Part shown: positions 1 through 6,983 of the stretch, in pieces | Layout: every line of letters begins with the position of its first letter | How positions within the stretch are numbered: position 1 is the stretch's first letter | DNA from: JBFFXF01 sp041569895 | GTDB taxonomy: Bacteria > Planctomycetota > UBA8108 > JACQVS01 | NCBI GenBank assembly: GCA_041569895.1 | Contig: JBFFXF010000085.1 | Span: 1-26,738 of the forward strand | Reading direction: 5' to 3' | DNA length: 26,738 nt | Position numbers and translations under genes: made by a program | The notes under the pieces: generated by a model | What the model was told of the DNA's origin: nothing | The model's input: only the letters and a program-made list of their open reading frames with translations | The model's database searches: none

Positions 1-103
1 AGTCGCCGAGCGAAGCGAGGGGATCCTTGACTCGACCGAGTACCGGTTACACTCGACTCGCCGACGCCGCCGCCCCCCGCTGCGCAGAAAACCCCCGCGC
101 ATC

Positions 104-185
104 GAGTCGGAGTCGGAGTCGGTATCGGTCATCGGAGTCGGAGTCGGTATCGGCCATCGGTATCGGACTCGGTCATCGGACTCCG
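104..185. repeat. Mixed 6/7-bp tandem array (GAGTCG/GTATCG/GTCATCG units)
   Basis: The array reads as a run of units ending in TCG. Six-base units GAGTCG, GTATCG and GACTCG alternate with seven-base units GTCATCG and GCCATCG: three GAGTCG, GTATCG, GTCATCG, two GAGTCG, GTATCG, GCCATCG, GTATCG, GACTCG, GTCATCG. There are no unique spacers, so it is not a CRISPR. Open frames through it give only Ser/Arg-rich low-complexity peptide and are not credible genes. It lies beyond the 3' end of the minus-strand toroid gene. Its unit vocabulary recurs at the right end of the window. Confidence 0.9.
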
Positions 186-199
186 CAACCAGAGCCCTC

Positions 200-223
200 G
201 GGAACGGGCACGGGTACGGGTAC
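200..223 (+). repeat. Hexamer repeat with G-quadruplex pattern
   Basis: On the plus strand four GGG tracts (200-202, 206-208, 212-214, 218-220) are separated by three-base loops AAC, CAC and TAC. This is a textbook intramolecular quadruplex pattern. It lies 33 bases past the stop codon of the toroid gene. It is an inverted, imperfect copy of the larger GGGAAC/GGGGAC array upstream of the same gene (1295-1336), so the gene is bracketed by the two. Confidence 0.8.
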
Positions 224-255
224 GTTTTTGCAACGGTGAGCACGAACGGGACGCG

Positions 256-1287
256 TCAGAATCGCGCCCGCCGCACCCGCGGCAGGGAGAGAGCGAGCGC
301 CGCGGTGGCCCAGCTTGTCGCCGGTGTCGAGATGAACTGGTCGGTGCCGTGCGGGTCGCCGTTGTCGAAGAGGCGCTGGATCGGCTTCGAGCGCGACTTC
401 ACGTGCCACGAGCCGTCCTCGAGCTGCGTCGAGAGCAGGAAGCGCAGCCCGCGCCGGAAGGCGGGGTCGGTCACCGGCGTTCCGGTCCGCTGCAGCGTGA
501 AGAGCGTCTGCCCCGTCGCGTAGGCGTCGCTCGGCATGTCGTCGAGCTGACCCCAGCCGCCGTCCGCTCGCTGGGCGGCGATGACGGCGTCGCGCGCCGC
601 GGCGAGCTCCGCGGGCGGGGCGCCGAGCAGCGCGAGCCCTCCGAGCAGCGAGTTACGGTCCTCCTGGCTGACCGGGGACACCGTGCGCAGCCACGCTCGA
701 GCACGCGTCGCCGCGGCCTCGACGTCCTGCCGCTGCTCGGGTGAGGCGTACTTGCGCATGAACTGCGCCGCGAGGACGGTGCAGGTGACGTTCGAGTCCT
801 CGAGCGGCGGCCGGCTGGTCGATCGTCGCCAGGAGCCGTCCTTGCGCTGCTTGCCGAGCAGGTAGCTCACCATCACCGTCGTCGTCTCGTCGGGTTTCCA
901 GCGGCCGAGGTCGAGCGCCCACAGACCGTAACCGACCGTCAGCGACGCGCCGCCGACGCCCTTCCCGGAGAGCATCTCGTCGCTTCGCTGCGCGAACGAG
1001 CGGTGCGTGAAGCGCGCCTGTCGCGAGAGCACCTCGCGGTCGAAGGGCACCGCGCGCTCCGCGGCGATCGACATCGCCTGCATCGGCAGCGTCTGGTGGT
1101 GGCACGAGAAGCAGCCCCGGTGCTCGGGATAGCTCTCCGCCGCCTTCTCCACGAGTCGCAGTCCGCGTACCACGGCCTCGCGCACCCGACCGGGATCGGG
1201 CTCGCCCGCGCCCGCCGGTGTCGACGTCGCCGCGAGAATGACGGCCGCCAGCCACACGAGGAGTCTCGATCGATCGCCAATCGCCAT
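256..1287 (-). CDS. Secreted squalene-cyclase-fold (toroid) protein with CxxCH haem-c-like motif
   Basis: A 343-residue protein with a Sec signal peptide (residues about 1-28; hydrophobic stretch LLVWLAAVILAA, cleavage near AGAG). The mature part carries prenyltransferase/squalene-oxidase-type repeats (QRKDGSWR, QRADGGWGQ, QLEDGSWHV), which build an alpha/alpha barrel. Near the mature N-terminus, CFSCHH (Cys59, Cys62, His63) fits a c-type haem attachment site. No DxDD cyclase motif is seen, so terpene cyclisation is not supported. The reading frame stays open through the upstream hexamer repeat to 1356, giving a false (TG)n extension. The start was put at the second of two tandem ATGs because GGAGG lies 4 bases before it; the first ATG (1290) is only 1 base away. 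It is the last gene of the guaB-ftsY cluster, 65 bases after ftsY. Its function is unknown. Proteins combining this fold with CxxCH are known to me from Planctomycetota and Acidobacteriota. Confidence 0.82.
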   Translation of the reverse strand: MAIGDRSRLLVWLAAVILAATSTPAGAGEPDPGRVREAVVRGLRLVEKAAESYPEHRGCFSCHHQTLPMQAMSIAAERAVPFDREVLSRQARFTHRSFAQRSDEMLSGKGVGGASLTVGYGLWALDLGRWKPDETTTVMVSYLLGKQRKDGSWRRSTSRPPLEDSNVTCTVLAAQFMRKYASPEQRQDVEAAATRARAWLRTVSPVSQEDRNSLLGGLALLGAPPAELAAARDAVIAAQRADGGWGQLDDMPSDAYATGQTLFTLQRTGTPVTDPAFRRGLRFLLSTQLEDGSWHVKSRSKPIQRLFDNGDPHGTDQFISTPATSWATAALALSLPRVRRARF

Positions 1288-1294
1288 CATGCCT

Positions 1295-1340
1295 CCCCCG
1301 GTACCCGTTCCCGTCCCCGTTCCCGTCCCCGTTCCCGTTC
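1295..1340 (-). repeat. GGGAAC/GGGGAC hexamer array with seven G-tracts in the toroid gene leader
   Basis: Read on the minus strand (the mRNA sense), the gap between ftsY and the toroid gene holds seven runs of three to five G, at 1334-1336, 1327-1330, 1322-1324, 1315-1318, 1310-1312, 1304-1306 and 1295-1299. The loops are 2-4 bases. The last tract merges into the Shine-Dalgarno GGAGG (1292-1296). A folded RNA quadruplex here would mask the ribosome-binding site. The repeats are visible directly; the folding is an inference. Confidence 0.85.
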
Positions 1341-1352
1341 GACCGCTCGAGC

Positions 1353-2441
1353 TCACTCCTGCTCGAAGAGCGCGTCGACGAAGCGGTCGGGATCGAAGGT
1401 CTCGAGGTCATCGACCTTCTCGCCGACGCCGACGAGCTTCACCGGGATCTCGAGGGCGCGGTGGATGGCGAAGACGACGCCGCCCTTCGCCGTGCCGTCG
1501 AGCTTGGTCAGCACGATCCCGGTGATGTCGATCTCCCGCTTGAACGACTCGGCCTGCTGGATCGCATTTTGCCCGTTCGTGCTGTCCAGCACCAGCAGCG
1601 ACTCGTGCGGCGCGCCGTCAATCTTCTTCCGGATGACGTCGCGGATCTTGTGCAGCTCCCGCATCAGGTTCTTGTCCGTGTGCAGGCGTCCGGCCGTGTC
1701 GACGATCACGAAATCCACGCCGGCGGCGATCGCCTTCTCGACGCCGGTGTAGGCCACGGACGTCGGATCGGCTCGCTCCTTGCCCGTGACGATCTCGATG
1801 CCGAGGCGTTCGCTCCAGATGGTCAGCTGCTCTACCGCCGCGGCCCGAAACGTGTCGGCCGCGACGAGGAGCACGGTCCGTCCCTGCTTCAGCAGCCGAT
1901 TGGCGATCTTCGCGATCGAGGTCGTCTTGCCGGTGCCGTTGACGCCGGCGACGAGGTAGACGGTGGGCGGCGCCGCGGTCAGGGCCAGCTCCGTCGGTTT
2001 GTCCTCGAGCATCGACTTCAGCCGACCCTTGAGGTAGTCGAGCACGTCCTCCTGCTTGTCGATGTCGCCCGCCTTCCACGCCTCGCGCAGCCCGCCCTCG
2101 CCGTCGATCAGATCGCTGACCATCGCGGGACCGAAGTCGGCGCCGAAGAGCGCCGCCTCGATCTCGTCGATGGAATCGTCGTCGAGCTTGCCCCGCAGGC
2201 CGAAGAGGCCGCGCAGACGCTGTCGCGTCTTCTCGAAGCCGTGTCGCAGAAAGCCCCACCGGGACGCGCGCGGCTTCGCAGGCTCGTCGAGCGCGACCGA
2301 GTCGGACTTCGATTCGCCGCTCTCCGCGGCGTGGCTGGCGGTGTCCGTGCCGGCATCGGCCGCCGGCTCGTCATCGGGCGGCGAGCCGGCCGGCTCGTCT
2401 GCTTCCGCGGGTCGCTTCTTGCCGAACCACTTCTTGAGCAT
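1353..2441 (-). CDS. ftsY: Signal recognition particle receptor FtsY
   Basis: The 362-residue SRP receptor GTPase binds the Ffh-ribosome complex at the membrane and hands nascent membrane proteins to SecYEG. The N-terminal 60 residues are acidic and low in complexity (A domain), with an amphipathic MLKKWFGKK start that suits membrane contact. The helical N domain spans about 65-150. The NG GTPase motifs are intact: P-loop GVNGTGKTT (166-174), DTAGR (248-252), TKLDG (312-316) and GVGEKVDDL (338-346). The gene starts 5 bases after the nusB stop codon, with a weak GAG-type ribosome site, which suggests translational coupling. It is essential in most bacteria, and the identification is secure. 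Confidence 0.97.
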   Translation of the reverse strand: MLKKWFGKKRPAEADEPAGSPPDDEPAADAGTDTASHAAESGESKSDSVALDEPAKPRASRWGFLRHGFEKTRQRLRGLFGLRGKLDDDSIDEIEAALFGADFGPAMVSDLIDGEGGLREAWKAGDIDKQEDVLDYLKGRLKSMLEDKPTELALTAAPPTVYLVAGVNGTGKTTSIAKIANRLLKQGRTVLLVAADTFRAAAVEQLTIWSERLGIEIVTGKERADPTSVAYTGVEKAIAAGVDFVIVDTAGRLHTDKNLMRELHKIRDVIRKKIDGAPHESLLVLDSTNGQNAIQQAESFKREIDITGIVLTKLDGTAKGGVVFAIHRALEIPVKLVGVGEKVDDLETFDPDRFVDALFEQE

Positions 2442-2446
2442 GATCT

Positions 2447-3010
2447 CTACGGTCCCTCTCCCGGGGCGCGGTCCGTCGCGCCGCCGGCGCGCTCCCGACC
2501 GAGCTCATTCGAATCGCGCAAGAACAGCATGCGATCCAGCAAGCCGTTGATGAACCGCCCCGACTCCGCGGTGCTGTAGCGCTTGGCGAGCTCGATCGCC
2601 TCGTTGAGGACGACCTTCGGCGGTACGTCCTCCATCTCCGCCAGCTCGAAGATCGCCAGCCGCAGAATGGCGCGATCGATGGCGGCGATGCGCTCGATCT
2701 TCCAGTGCTCGGCCACCTCGCCGATCAGCCCGTCCGACGTCTCGAGCGAGTCGACCGCACCCTCGTAGAGCGCGTGCGCGAAACGTCGGACCTCGGGGTC
2801 GTCGGTCATCGTCGCGAGCTGGCTCTCGATGGCCGCCTCGTCCGGCATGCCGTCGGAGATCGCGCCGGCGAGCTCGGGGGGGATCGATCCCTCCCCGCCG
2901 CCGCCGGCCCCCTCCTCGGCGGCGACCGCCGCGGCCCGCGCGCAGATGTCGTGCTGGTAGAGCAGCTGCATGGCGATCTCGCGCGCCCGGGTCCTTTTTC
3001 GCTGCTTCAT
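2447..3010 (-). CDS. nusB: Transcription antitermination factor NusB
   Basis: A 187-residue RNA-binding protein that pairs with NusE (ribosomal protein S10) on boxA RNA in rRNA antitermination. The N-terminus KQRKRTRAREIAMQLLYQH matches the family's arginine-rich start. The C-terminal half (about 65-165) carries the typical IDRAILRLAIFEL, PPKVVLNEAIELAKRYS and GRFINGLLD motifs. Between helices 1 and 2 there is an extra stretch of about 35 residues rich in Ala, Gly and Glu (25-60), so the protein is longer than the usual 130-150. ATG 3010 was chosen by alignment to the family. An in-frame GTG at 3058, with GAGG 4 bases upstream, would add 16 unconserved residues and cannot be excluded. It lies 54 bases after ribH, and the ribH-nusB order is common in bacteria. 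Confidence 0.95.
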   Translation of the reverse strand: MKQRKRTRAREIAMQLLYQHDICARAAAVAAEEGAGGGGEGSIPPELAGAISDGMPDEAAIESQLATMTDDPEVRRFAHALYEGAVDSLETSDGLIGEVAEHWKIERIAAIDRAILRLAIFELAEMEDVPPKVVLNEAIELAKRYSTAESGRFINGLLDRMLFLRDSNELGRERAGGATDRAPGEGP

Positions 3011-3064
3011 GTCACGCGCTCTGGTCCCGACCTCGACTCGTCCATACGGCGGGCACACTCGGCC

Positions 3065-3568
3065 TCATGGCTGCTTCGGCTTGATCGCGCGGTCGAGCTG
3101 CCGGGCGAGGTCGACCAGCTCGATGCAGGCCATCGCCGCGTCCGATCCCCGGTTGCCGGCCTTCGTCCCGGAGCGCTCGACGGCCTGCTCGATGGTCTCG
3201 GTGGTGAGGATCCCGTACACCAGGGGCACCGGACTCTCGAGCGCCGCGCGCGCGATCCCCTTGGCGGACTCGCCGGCGACGTAGTCGAAGTGGGGCGTCG
3301 CCCCGCGAATCACCGCCCCGAGGCAGATGATGCCATCGAACTTGCCGCTGCGGGCCAGCCGGTGCGCCACGGCGGGGATCTCGAAAGCGCCGGGGACGCG
3401 CACGGTCCACACGCGATCGTCCTCGACACCGAACTGACGCAGCGTGCCCCGGGCGCCCTCGATCAGCGCGCTGACGATGGTCTCGTTGAACTTCGAGGCG
3501 ACGATCGCGAACGTCGCGTTCCGCGCGTCCAGTCGCCCCTCGAAGTGACGTTGTTCCTTGCCCGGCAT
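3065..3568 (-). CDS. ribH: 6,7-dimethyl-8-ribityllumazine synthase
   Basis: This 167-residue enzyme condenses 5-amino-6-ribitylaminouracil with 3,4-dihydroxy-2-butanone 4-phosphate, the penultimate step of riboflavin synthesis, normally as a pentamer or 60-subunit shell. The diagnostic motifs are all present: SKFNE (25-29), PGAFEIP (59-65), CLGAVIRGATPHFDYV (82-97) with the catalytic His93, and GILTTE followed by ERSGTKAGNRGSDAA. ATG 3568 is preferred over the adjacent GTG 3571 because GGAGG (3576-3580) is 7 bases before it. That ribosome site sits at the edge of the 14-bp tandem array that begins on the guaA stop codon. No other rib gene is in the window. Confidence 0.97.
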   Translation of the reverse strand: MPGKEQRHFEGRLDARNATFAIVASKFNETIVSALIEGARGTLRQFGVEDDRVWTVRVPGAFEIPAVAHRLARSGKFDGIICLGAVIRGATPHFDYVAGESAKGIARAALESPVPLVYGILTTETIEQAVERSGTKAGNRGSDAAMACIELVDLARQLDRAIKPKQP

Positions 3569-3579
3569 CACCTGACCTC

Positions 3580-3621
3580 CGCTACTCCCACTCCGTTACT
3601 CCCACCCCGTTACTCCCACTC
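3580..3621 (-). repeat. Three 14-bp tandem units spanning the guaA stop codon
   Basis: On the minus strand the units are GAGTGGGAGTAACG, GGGTGGGAGTAACG and GAGTGGGAGTAGCG, followed by GAGG. The first unit contains the last guaA codons and its TAA (3612-3610). The next units repeat that end, TAA or TAG included, into the gap. The GGAGG for ribH forms at the junction of the third unit and the partial fourth. The unit is not a multiple of three bases. Confidence 0.92.
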
Positions 3622-5148
3622 GATGGTCGACGGGGGCTTGCTCGAGATGTCCAGCACGACGCGGTTCACCCCGTGGACCTCGTTCGAGATCCGATTCGAC
3701 ACGCGACTGAGGACCTCGCCCGGGAGGTAGGTCCAGTTCGCCGTCATGCCGTCGATCGACTCGACGACGCGCAGCGCGATCACCGCTTCGTACGTCCGCT
3801 TGTCGCCCATGACGCCGACGGTGCGGATCGGCAGCAGCACGGCGAACGACTGCCAGATATTTCGATAGAGGTCGAGCTCGGCGAGCTCCTCCTGGACGAT
3901 GGCGTCGGCCTCGCGCAGGATCTCGAGGCCCTCCGCCGTGACCTCGCCGACCACGCGGATGGCGAGACCGGGCCCGGGGAACGGCTGGCGGTTGATGATC
4001 ATCTCGGGAAGGCCGAGCTCCCTCCCGAGGTTCCTCGCCTCGTCCTTGAAGAGGTACTTCAGCGGCTCGATGAGCTCGAAGTGGAGCTCCTCGGAGAGGC
4101 CGCCGACGTTGTGGTGGCTCTTGATCGTCGAGGACGGTCCGCCGATCGGGGAGTGGCTCTCGATGACGTCGGGGTAGAGCGTCCCCTGCGCGAGGAACTT
4201 CATCGGCGGCAACGATCGGGTCGCCTCCTTGAAGACGTCGATGAACTCGTGACCGATGCGCTTGCGCTTCTCCTCGGGATCGGTGACCCCGACGAGGCGC
4301 TCGAGGAAGCGCTCGGACGCGTCGACGAGGTGAAAGTTCATGTGGAAGTGCTCGCGGAAGGTCGACTCGACCTGATCGCGCTCTCCCTTCCGGAGCAGTC
4401 CGTTGTCGACGAAGATGCAGTGCAGTTGATCGCCGATCGCGCGGTGCAGCAGGAGCGCCACCACCGAGGAATCGACGCCGCCCGAGAGGGCGCACACGAC
4501 GCCGTCACTGCCGATCTGCTCGCGCAGCGCCTTCACCTGCTGGTCGATGAAACCCGAGAGCGTCCAGTCACCGGCGCATTCGCAGACGCGGTAGAGGAAG
4601 TTGTTGAGGATCGCGCTGCCGCCGATCGTGTGCGTGACCTCGGGATGGAACTGCAGGCCGTAGACGCGCCGTTGCGGATTCGCGACCGCCGCGAAGGGCG
4701 AATTCTCCGTGCGGGCGAGCACGCGGAAGCCGTCGCCGATGTGCTCGACGCGATCCCCGTGGCTCATCCAGACGGTGGTATTCGACTCGATGCCGTGAAA
4801 GAGCGGCTCCGGCTCGACGATATCGAGCGCGGTCTTGCCGTACTCGCGCCGCCGCGACGCCGCGACGCTGCCGCCGGCGTGCTCGCAGGCGAGTTGCATG
4901 CCGTAGCAGATGCCGAGCACGGGCACGCCGAGGTCGAGGATGCCGGGGTCGCAGCGCGGGGCGCCCTCCTCGTACACGCCCGACGGCCCGCCGGAGAGGA
5001 TGAGGCCACGGAGGGCTCGCTGCTGGAGCTCCTCCGGTCGCGTCGTGTGCGGGAGGATCTCGCAATAGACGCGGTTCTCGCGTACGCGGCGGGCGATCAG
5101 CTGCGTGTACTGCGATCCGAAATCGATGATCGCGATCAGCTCGGCCAT
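3610..5148 (-). CDS. guaA: GMP synthase (glutamine-hydrolysing)
   Basis: This 512-residue enzyme converts XMP, ATP and glutamine to GMP. The N-terminal class I glutamine amidotransferase has IIDFGSQYTQLIARRVRE (7-24), LSGGPSGVY, GICYGMQ with nucleophile Cys81, and LQFHPE with His168 and Glu170. The ATP pyrophosphatase domain has the P-loop LSGGVDSS (221-228). The C-terminal dimerisation domain contains FPGPGLAIRVVGE and ends in the family signature SKPPSTIEWE. The length is normal and all catalytic residues are intact. It lies 73 bases downstream of guaB and has GAGGAG just before its ATG. The two adjacent genes complete the branch from IMP to GMP. Confidence 0.98.
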   Translation of the reverse strand: MAELIAIIDFGSQYTQLIARRVRENRVYCEILPHTTRPEELQQRALRGLILSGGPSGVYEEGAPRCDPGILDLGVPVLGICYGMQLACEHAGGSVAASRRREYGKTALDIVEPEPLFHGIESNTTVWMSHGDRVEHIGDGFRVLARTENSPFAAVANPQRRVYGLQFHPEVTHTIGGSAILNNFLYRVCECAGDWTLSGFIDQQVKALREQIGSDGVVCALSGGVDSSVVALLLHRAIGDQLHCIFVDNGLLRKGERDQVESTFREHFHMNFHLVDASERFLERLVGVTDPEEKRKRIGHEFIDVFKEATRSLPPMKFLAQGTLYPDVIESHSPIGGPSSTIKSHHNVGGLSEELHFELIEPLKYLFKDEARNLGRELGLPEMIINRQPFPGPGLAIRVVGEVTAEGLEILREADAIVQEELAELDLYRNIWQSFAVLLPIRTVGVMGDKRTYEAVIALRVVESIDGMTANWTYLPGEVLSRVSNRISNEVHGVNRVVLDISSKPPSTIEWE

Positions 5149-5221
5149 GCGGCTCCTCGGGCTCGGGTCGGGCGGCGGGTGGCCAGCGGCGCGCCGCGAG
5201 ACAGTGCGCCCGCAGCGACGC

Positions 5222-6751
5222 TCACGGGGTGCGTTCCTTCACGCCGAGGACCGGCTCCTGGTACGAGAACAGGCTGTGGACGCCGCCCTCGCGCTGCGCC
5301 GATGCCGTGCGCGCCTCGAAGAGCAGGCGGCCGCCGTCGAGCGCCTCGTGGACATCGGTGATCGTGCGGCAGCCCATGTCCTGGAACGCCTGCTTGATCC
5401 CCTGCACGAGGTAGGGGAGGAGATCGAGCACCGACCCCTTGTCGACGACCATGCCGGAGACCCCCTGCGCGACCTTGATGTCCGCCTCGTCGACGAAGTA
5501 GCGCTTGCCGCCGCCGCGCTGCATCGCCTCGATCGACGCCATGCCGCGGTACTTCTTGACGCGCACGCCGTCCTTGTAGAAGTACTCGCCCGGCGCTTCC
5601 TGGGTCCCCGCGAAGAGCCTGCCCATCATGCCGACGCTCGCGCCGACGGCGAGCGCCTTGACCAGACAGCCGATGTTCGCGATGCCGCCGTCCGCGACCA
5701 CGGGGATGCCGCGCTCGCGGCAGTAGGCGCCCGTCTTGTAGACGGCCGTCGCCTGGGCGCGCCCGACGGCCATCGTCTCCTGCGTGATGCAGATCGAGCC
5801 GGGGCCCATGCCGACCCGGATGCCGTCGGCGCCGGCGTCGATCAGGGACCGGCACTGCGCCTGCGTGACGACGTTCCCCGCGAGCACGTCGATCTGCGGG
5901 AAGTTCTCCTTGATGTACTCGATGGCCTCGATCTGGTAGACCGAGTCGCCCTGGGCCGAGTCGATGACTATCAGATCGACACCGGCCTCCACCAGCCCGG
6001 CGAGCCGCTCGCGATCCTCGGCGCGCGTCGAGATCGCGGCGCCGACCCGCAACTGCTTCTGCCGGTTCTTGGTCGCGTCGGGGAAGTCGCGGTTCTTCTT
6101 CAAATCGGTCCGCGAGACCAGGGACACCAGCCGTCCCTTGCGGTCGATGATCGGCAGCTTGCCCTTCTTCGACTCGCGCAGGAGGCGGTTCGCCTCCTGG
6201 AGCGAGATGCCCTCGGGCGCGGTGACCATCTGATCACGCGGCGTCATCAGGTCGCGCAGCCGCCGCGTGCGGTCCGGCTCGAAGTCGATGTCGCGGTTGG
6301 TGACGATGCCGACCAGCTTGGTGGCAGTGGTGCCGTCCTCGGTGATCGGGATCCCCGAGAACCCCTCCCGCTGCCGGACGCGGTCGATGTCGGCGATGGT
6401 GTGGTCCGGGCTGAGGACCCGGGGCTCGGTGATGAAGCCGTTCTCGAACCGCTTCACCTTGCGGACCTCGGCGACCTGCTCCTCGATCGAGTTGTTGTAG
6501 TGGATGATGCCGATGCCGCCGAGGAGCGCGAGGTGGATCGCCATCTTCGACTCCGTGACGGTGTCCATCGGCGAGGAGCAGATGGGCGTCTTCAGCGTGA
6601 TCCGGCGGGTGATCCGCGTGCTCAGGTCGACGTCACCCACGCTGAAGCTGATGTGCCCCGGCAGGATGATAAAGTCGTTGTAGGTCAGACCTTCCTTGCG
6701 GCCGAAGAGCGATACGGCCGTCTCGCCGTCCTGCGGAAAAGTTGGGTCCAT
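5222..6751 (-). CDS. guaB: IMP dehydrogenase, eukaryotic-type sequence
   Basis: This 509-residue enzyme oxidises IMP to XMP with NAD+, the committed step to guanine nucleotides. The barrel begins GLTYNDFIILPG and SSPMDTVTE. Two CBS domains sit at about 105-220 (FITEP, GIPITED, TNRDID, KKGKLPI). DSAQGDS (264-270) is followed by GSICITQE with catalytic Cys321, then YRGMASIEAM and the flap. ATG 6751 was chosen because GGAGG (6760-6764) lies 8 bases upstream and family homology starts just inside; the 85-codon open extension to 7006 would run across the promoter. Many diagnostic residues follow the animal/fungal enzymes rather than most bacterial ones: Arg312 before the active-site loop, CITQE, QATAVYK, VAQGVSG with Gln429, and a C-terminal EGGVHSLFSY. 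GC content and context match the neighbours. It is the first gene of the minus-strand cluster. Confidence 0.97.
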   Translation of the reverse strand: MDPTFPQDGETAVSLFGRKEGLTYNDFIILPGHISFSVGDVDLSTRITRRITLKTPICSSPMDTVTESKMAIHLALLGGIGIIHYNNSIEEQVAEVRKVKRFENGFITEPRVLSPDHTIADIDRVRQREGFSGIPITEDGTTATKLVGIVTNRDIDFEPDRTRRLRDLMTPRDQMVTAPEGISLQEANRLLRESKKGKLPIIDRKGRLVSLVSRTDLKKNRDFPDATKNRQKQLRVGAAISTRAEDRERLAGLVEAGVDLIVIDSAQGDSVYQIEAIEYIKENFPQIDVLAGNVVTQAQCRSLIDAGADGIRVGMGPGSICITQETMAVGRAQATAVYKTGAYCRERGIPVVADGGIANIGCLVKALAVGASVGMMGRLFAGTQEAPGEYFYKDGVRVKKYRGMASIEAMQRGGGKRYFVDEADIKVAQGVSGMVVDKGSVLDLLPYLVQGIKQAFQDMGCRTITDVHEALDGGRLLFEARTASAQREGGVHSLFSYQEPVLGVKERTP

Positions 6752-6759
6752 CCGCTTCA

Positions 6760-6764
6760 CCTCC
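6760..6764 (-). promoter_or_regulatory. guaB ribosome-binding site
   Basis: GGAGG followed by TG on the minus strand, 8 bases before ATG 6751. It fixes the guaB start against the much longer open frame upstream. Confidence 0.85.
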
Positions 6765-6765
6765 G

Positions 6766-6972
6766 GGTCCCCGGCGCCGCGCTCCCCCCGCTTCCCGGGT
6801 CGCGGCGGCGTCTCGCGCGGCTGCAATCGAACAAAAGATGAGAAAACAGGCGACTCTACAGCAGGCCGATAAGGAGTCAAGGGCCAAAATACTCGGTTGC
6901 CGGCCGTCGCGCAAGCCGCAGGGAGCACGGGGTCGCCACCGCCGCGCCGCGCCGCCAACGGCGCCGGGGACC
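6766..6972. repeat. 14-bp perfect inverted repeat flanking the guaB promoter
   Basis: The left arm GGTCCCCGGCGCCG (6766-6779) and right arm CGGCGCCGGGGACC (6959-6972) are exact reverse complements, 179 bases apart. Each arm contains the palindrome GGCGCC. The guaB promoter lies between the arms, and the left arm falls in the guaB 5' leader. It could be a paired operator or chance in GC-rich DNA. Confidence 0.6.
6853..6880 (-). promoter_or_regulatory. Sigma70-like promoter for the guaB cluster
   Basis: On the minus strand TTGACT (6880-6875, 5 of 6 to the -35 consensus) and TAGAGT (6858-6853, 4 of 6 to the -10) are 16 bases apart. They sit in a locally AT-richer segment. The predicted RNA start near 6846 gives a leader of about 95 bases to the guaB ATG. 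Confidence 0.6.
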
Positions 6973-6983
6973 TCGCTGCGGAT

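Noticed and set aside
27..53. Promoter-like TTGACT-15-TACACT on the plus strand at the left edge
   Set aside because: The spacer is short and it reads into a repeat array and the 3' end of a convergent gene, with no plus-strand gene to serve. A small RNA cannot be excluded.
104..185. CRISPR array (also considered for 19885-19966 and 26653-26738)
   Set aside because: Units are 6-7 bp and contiguous without unique spacers, and no cas genes are present.
1288..1356. A (Thr-Gly)n N-terminal extension of the first toroid protein
   Set aside because: It is translation of the hexamer array; a signal peptide and ribosome site place the start at 1287 or 1290.
3673..6841. Long plus-strand open frames (562 and 578 codons) opposite guaA and guaB
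   Set aside because: These are antisense shadows of two highly conserved enzymes and have no family signature.
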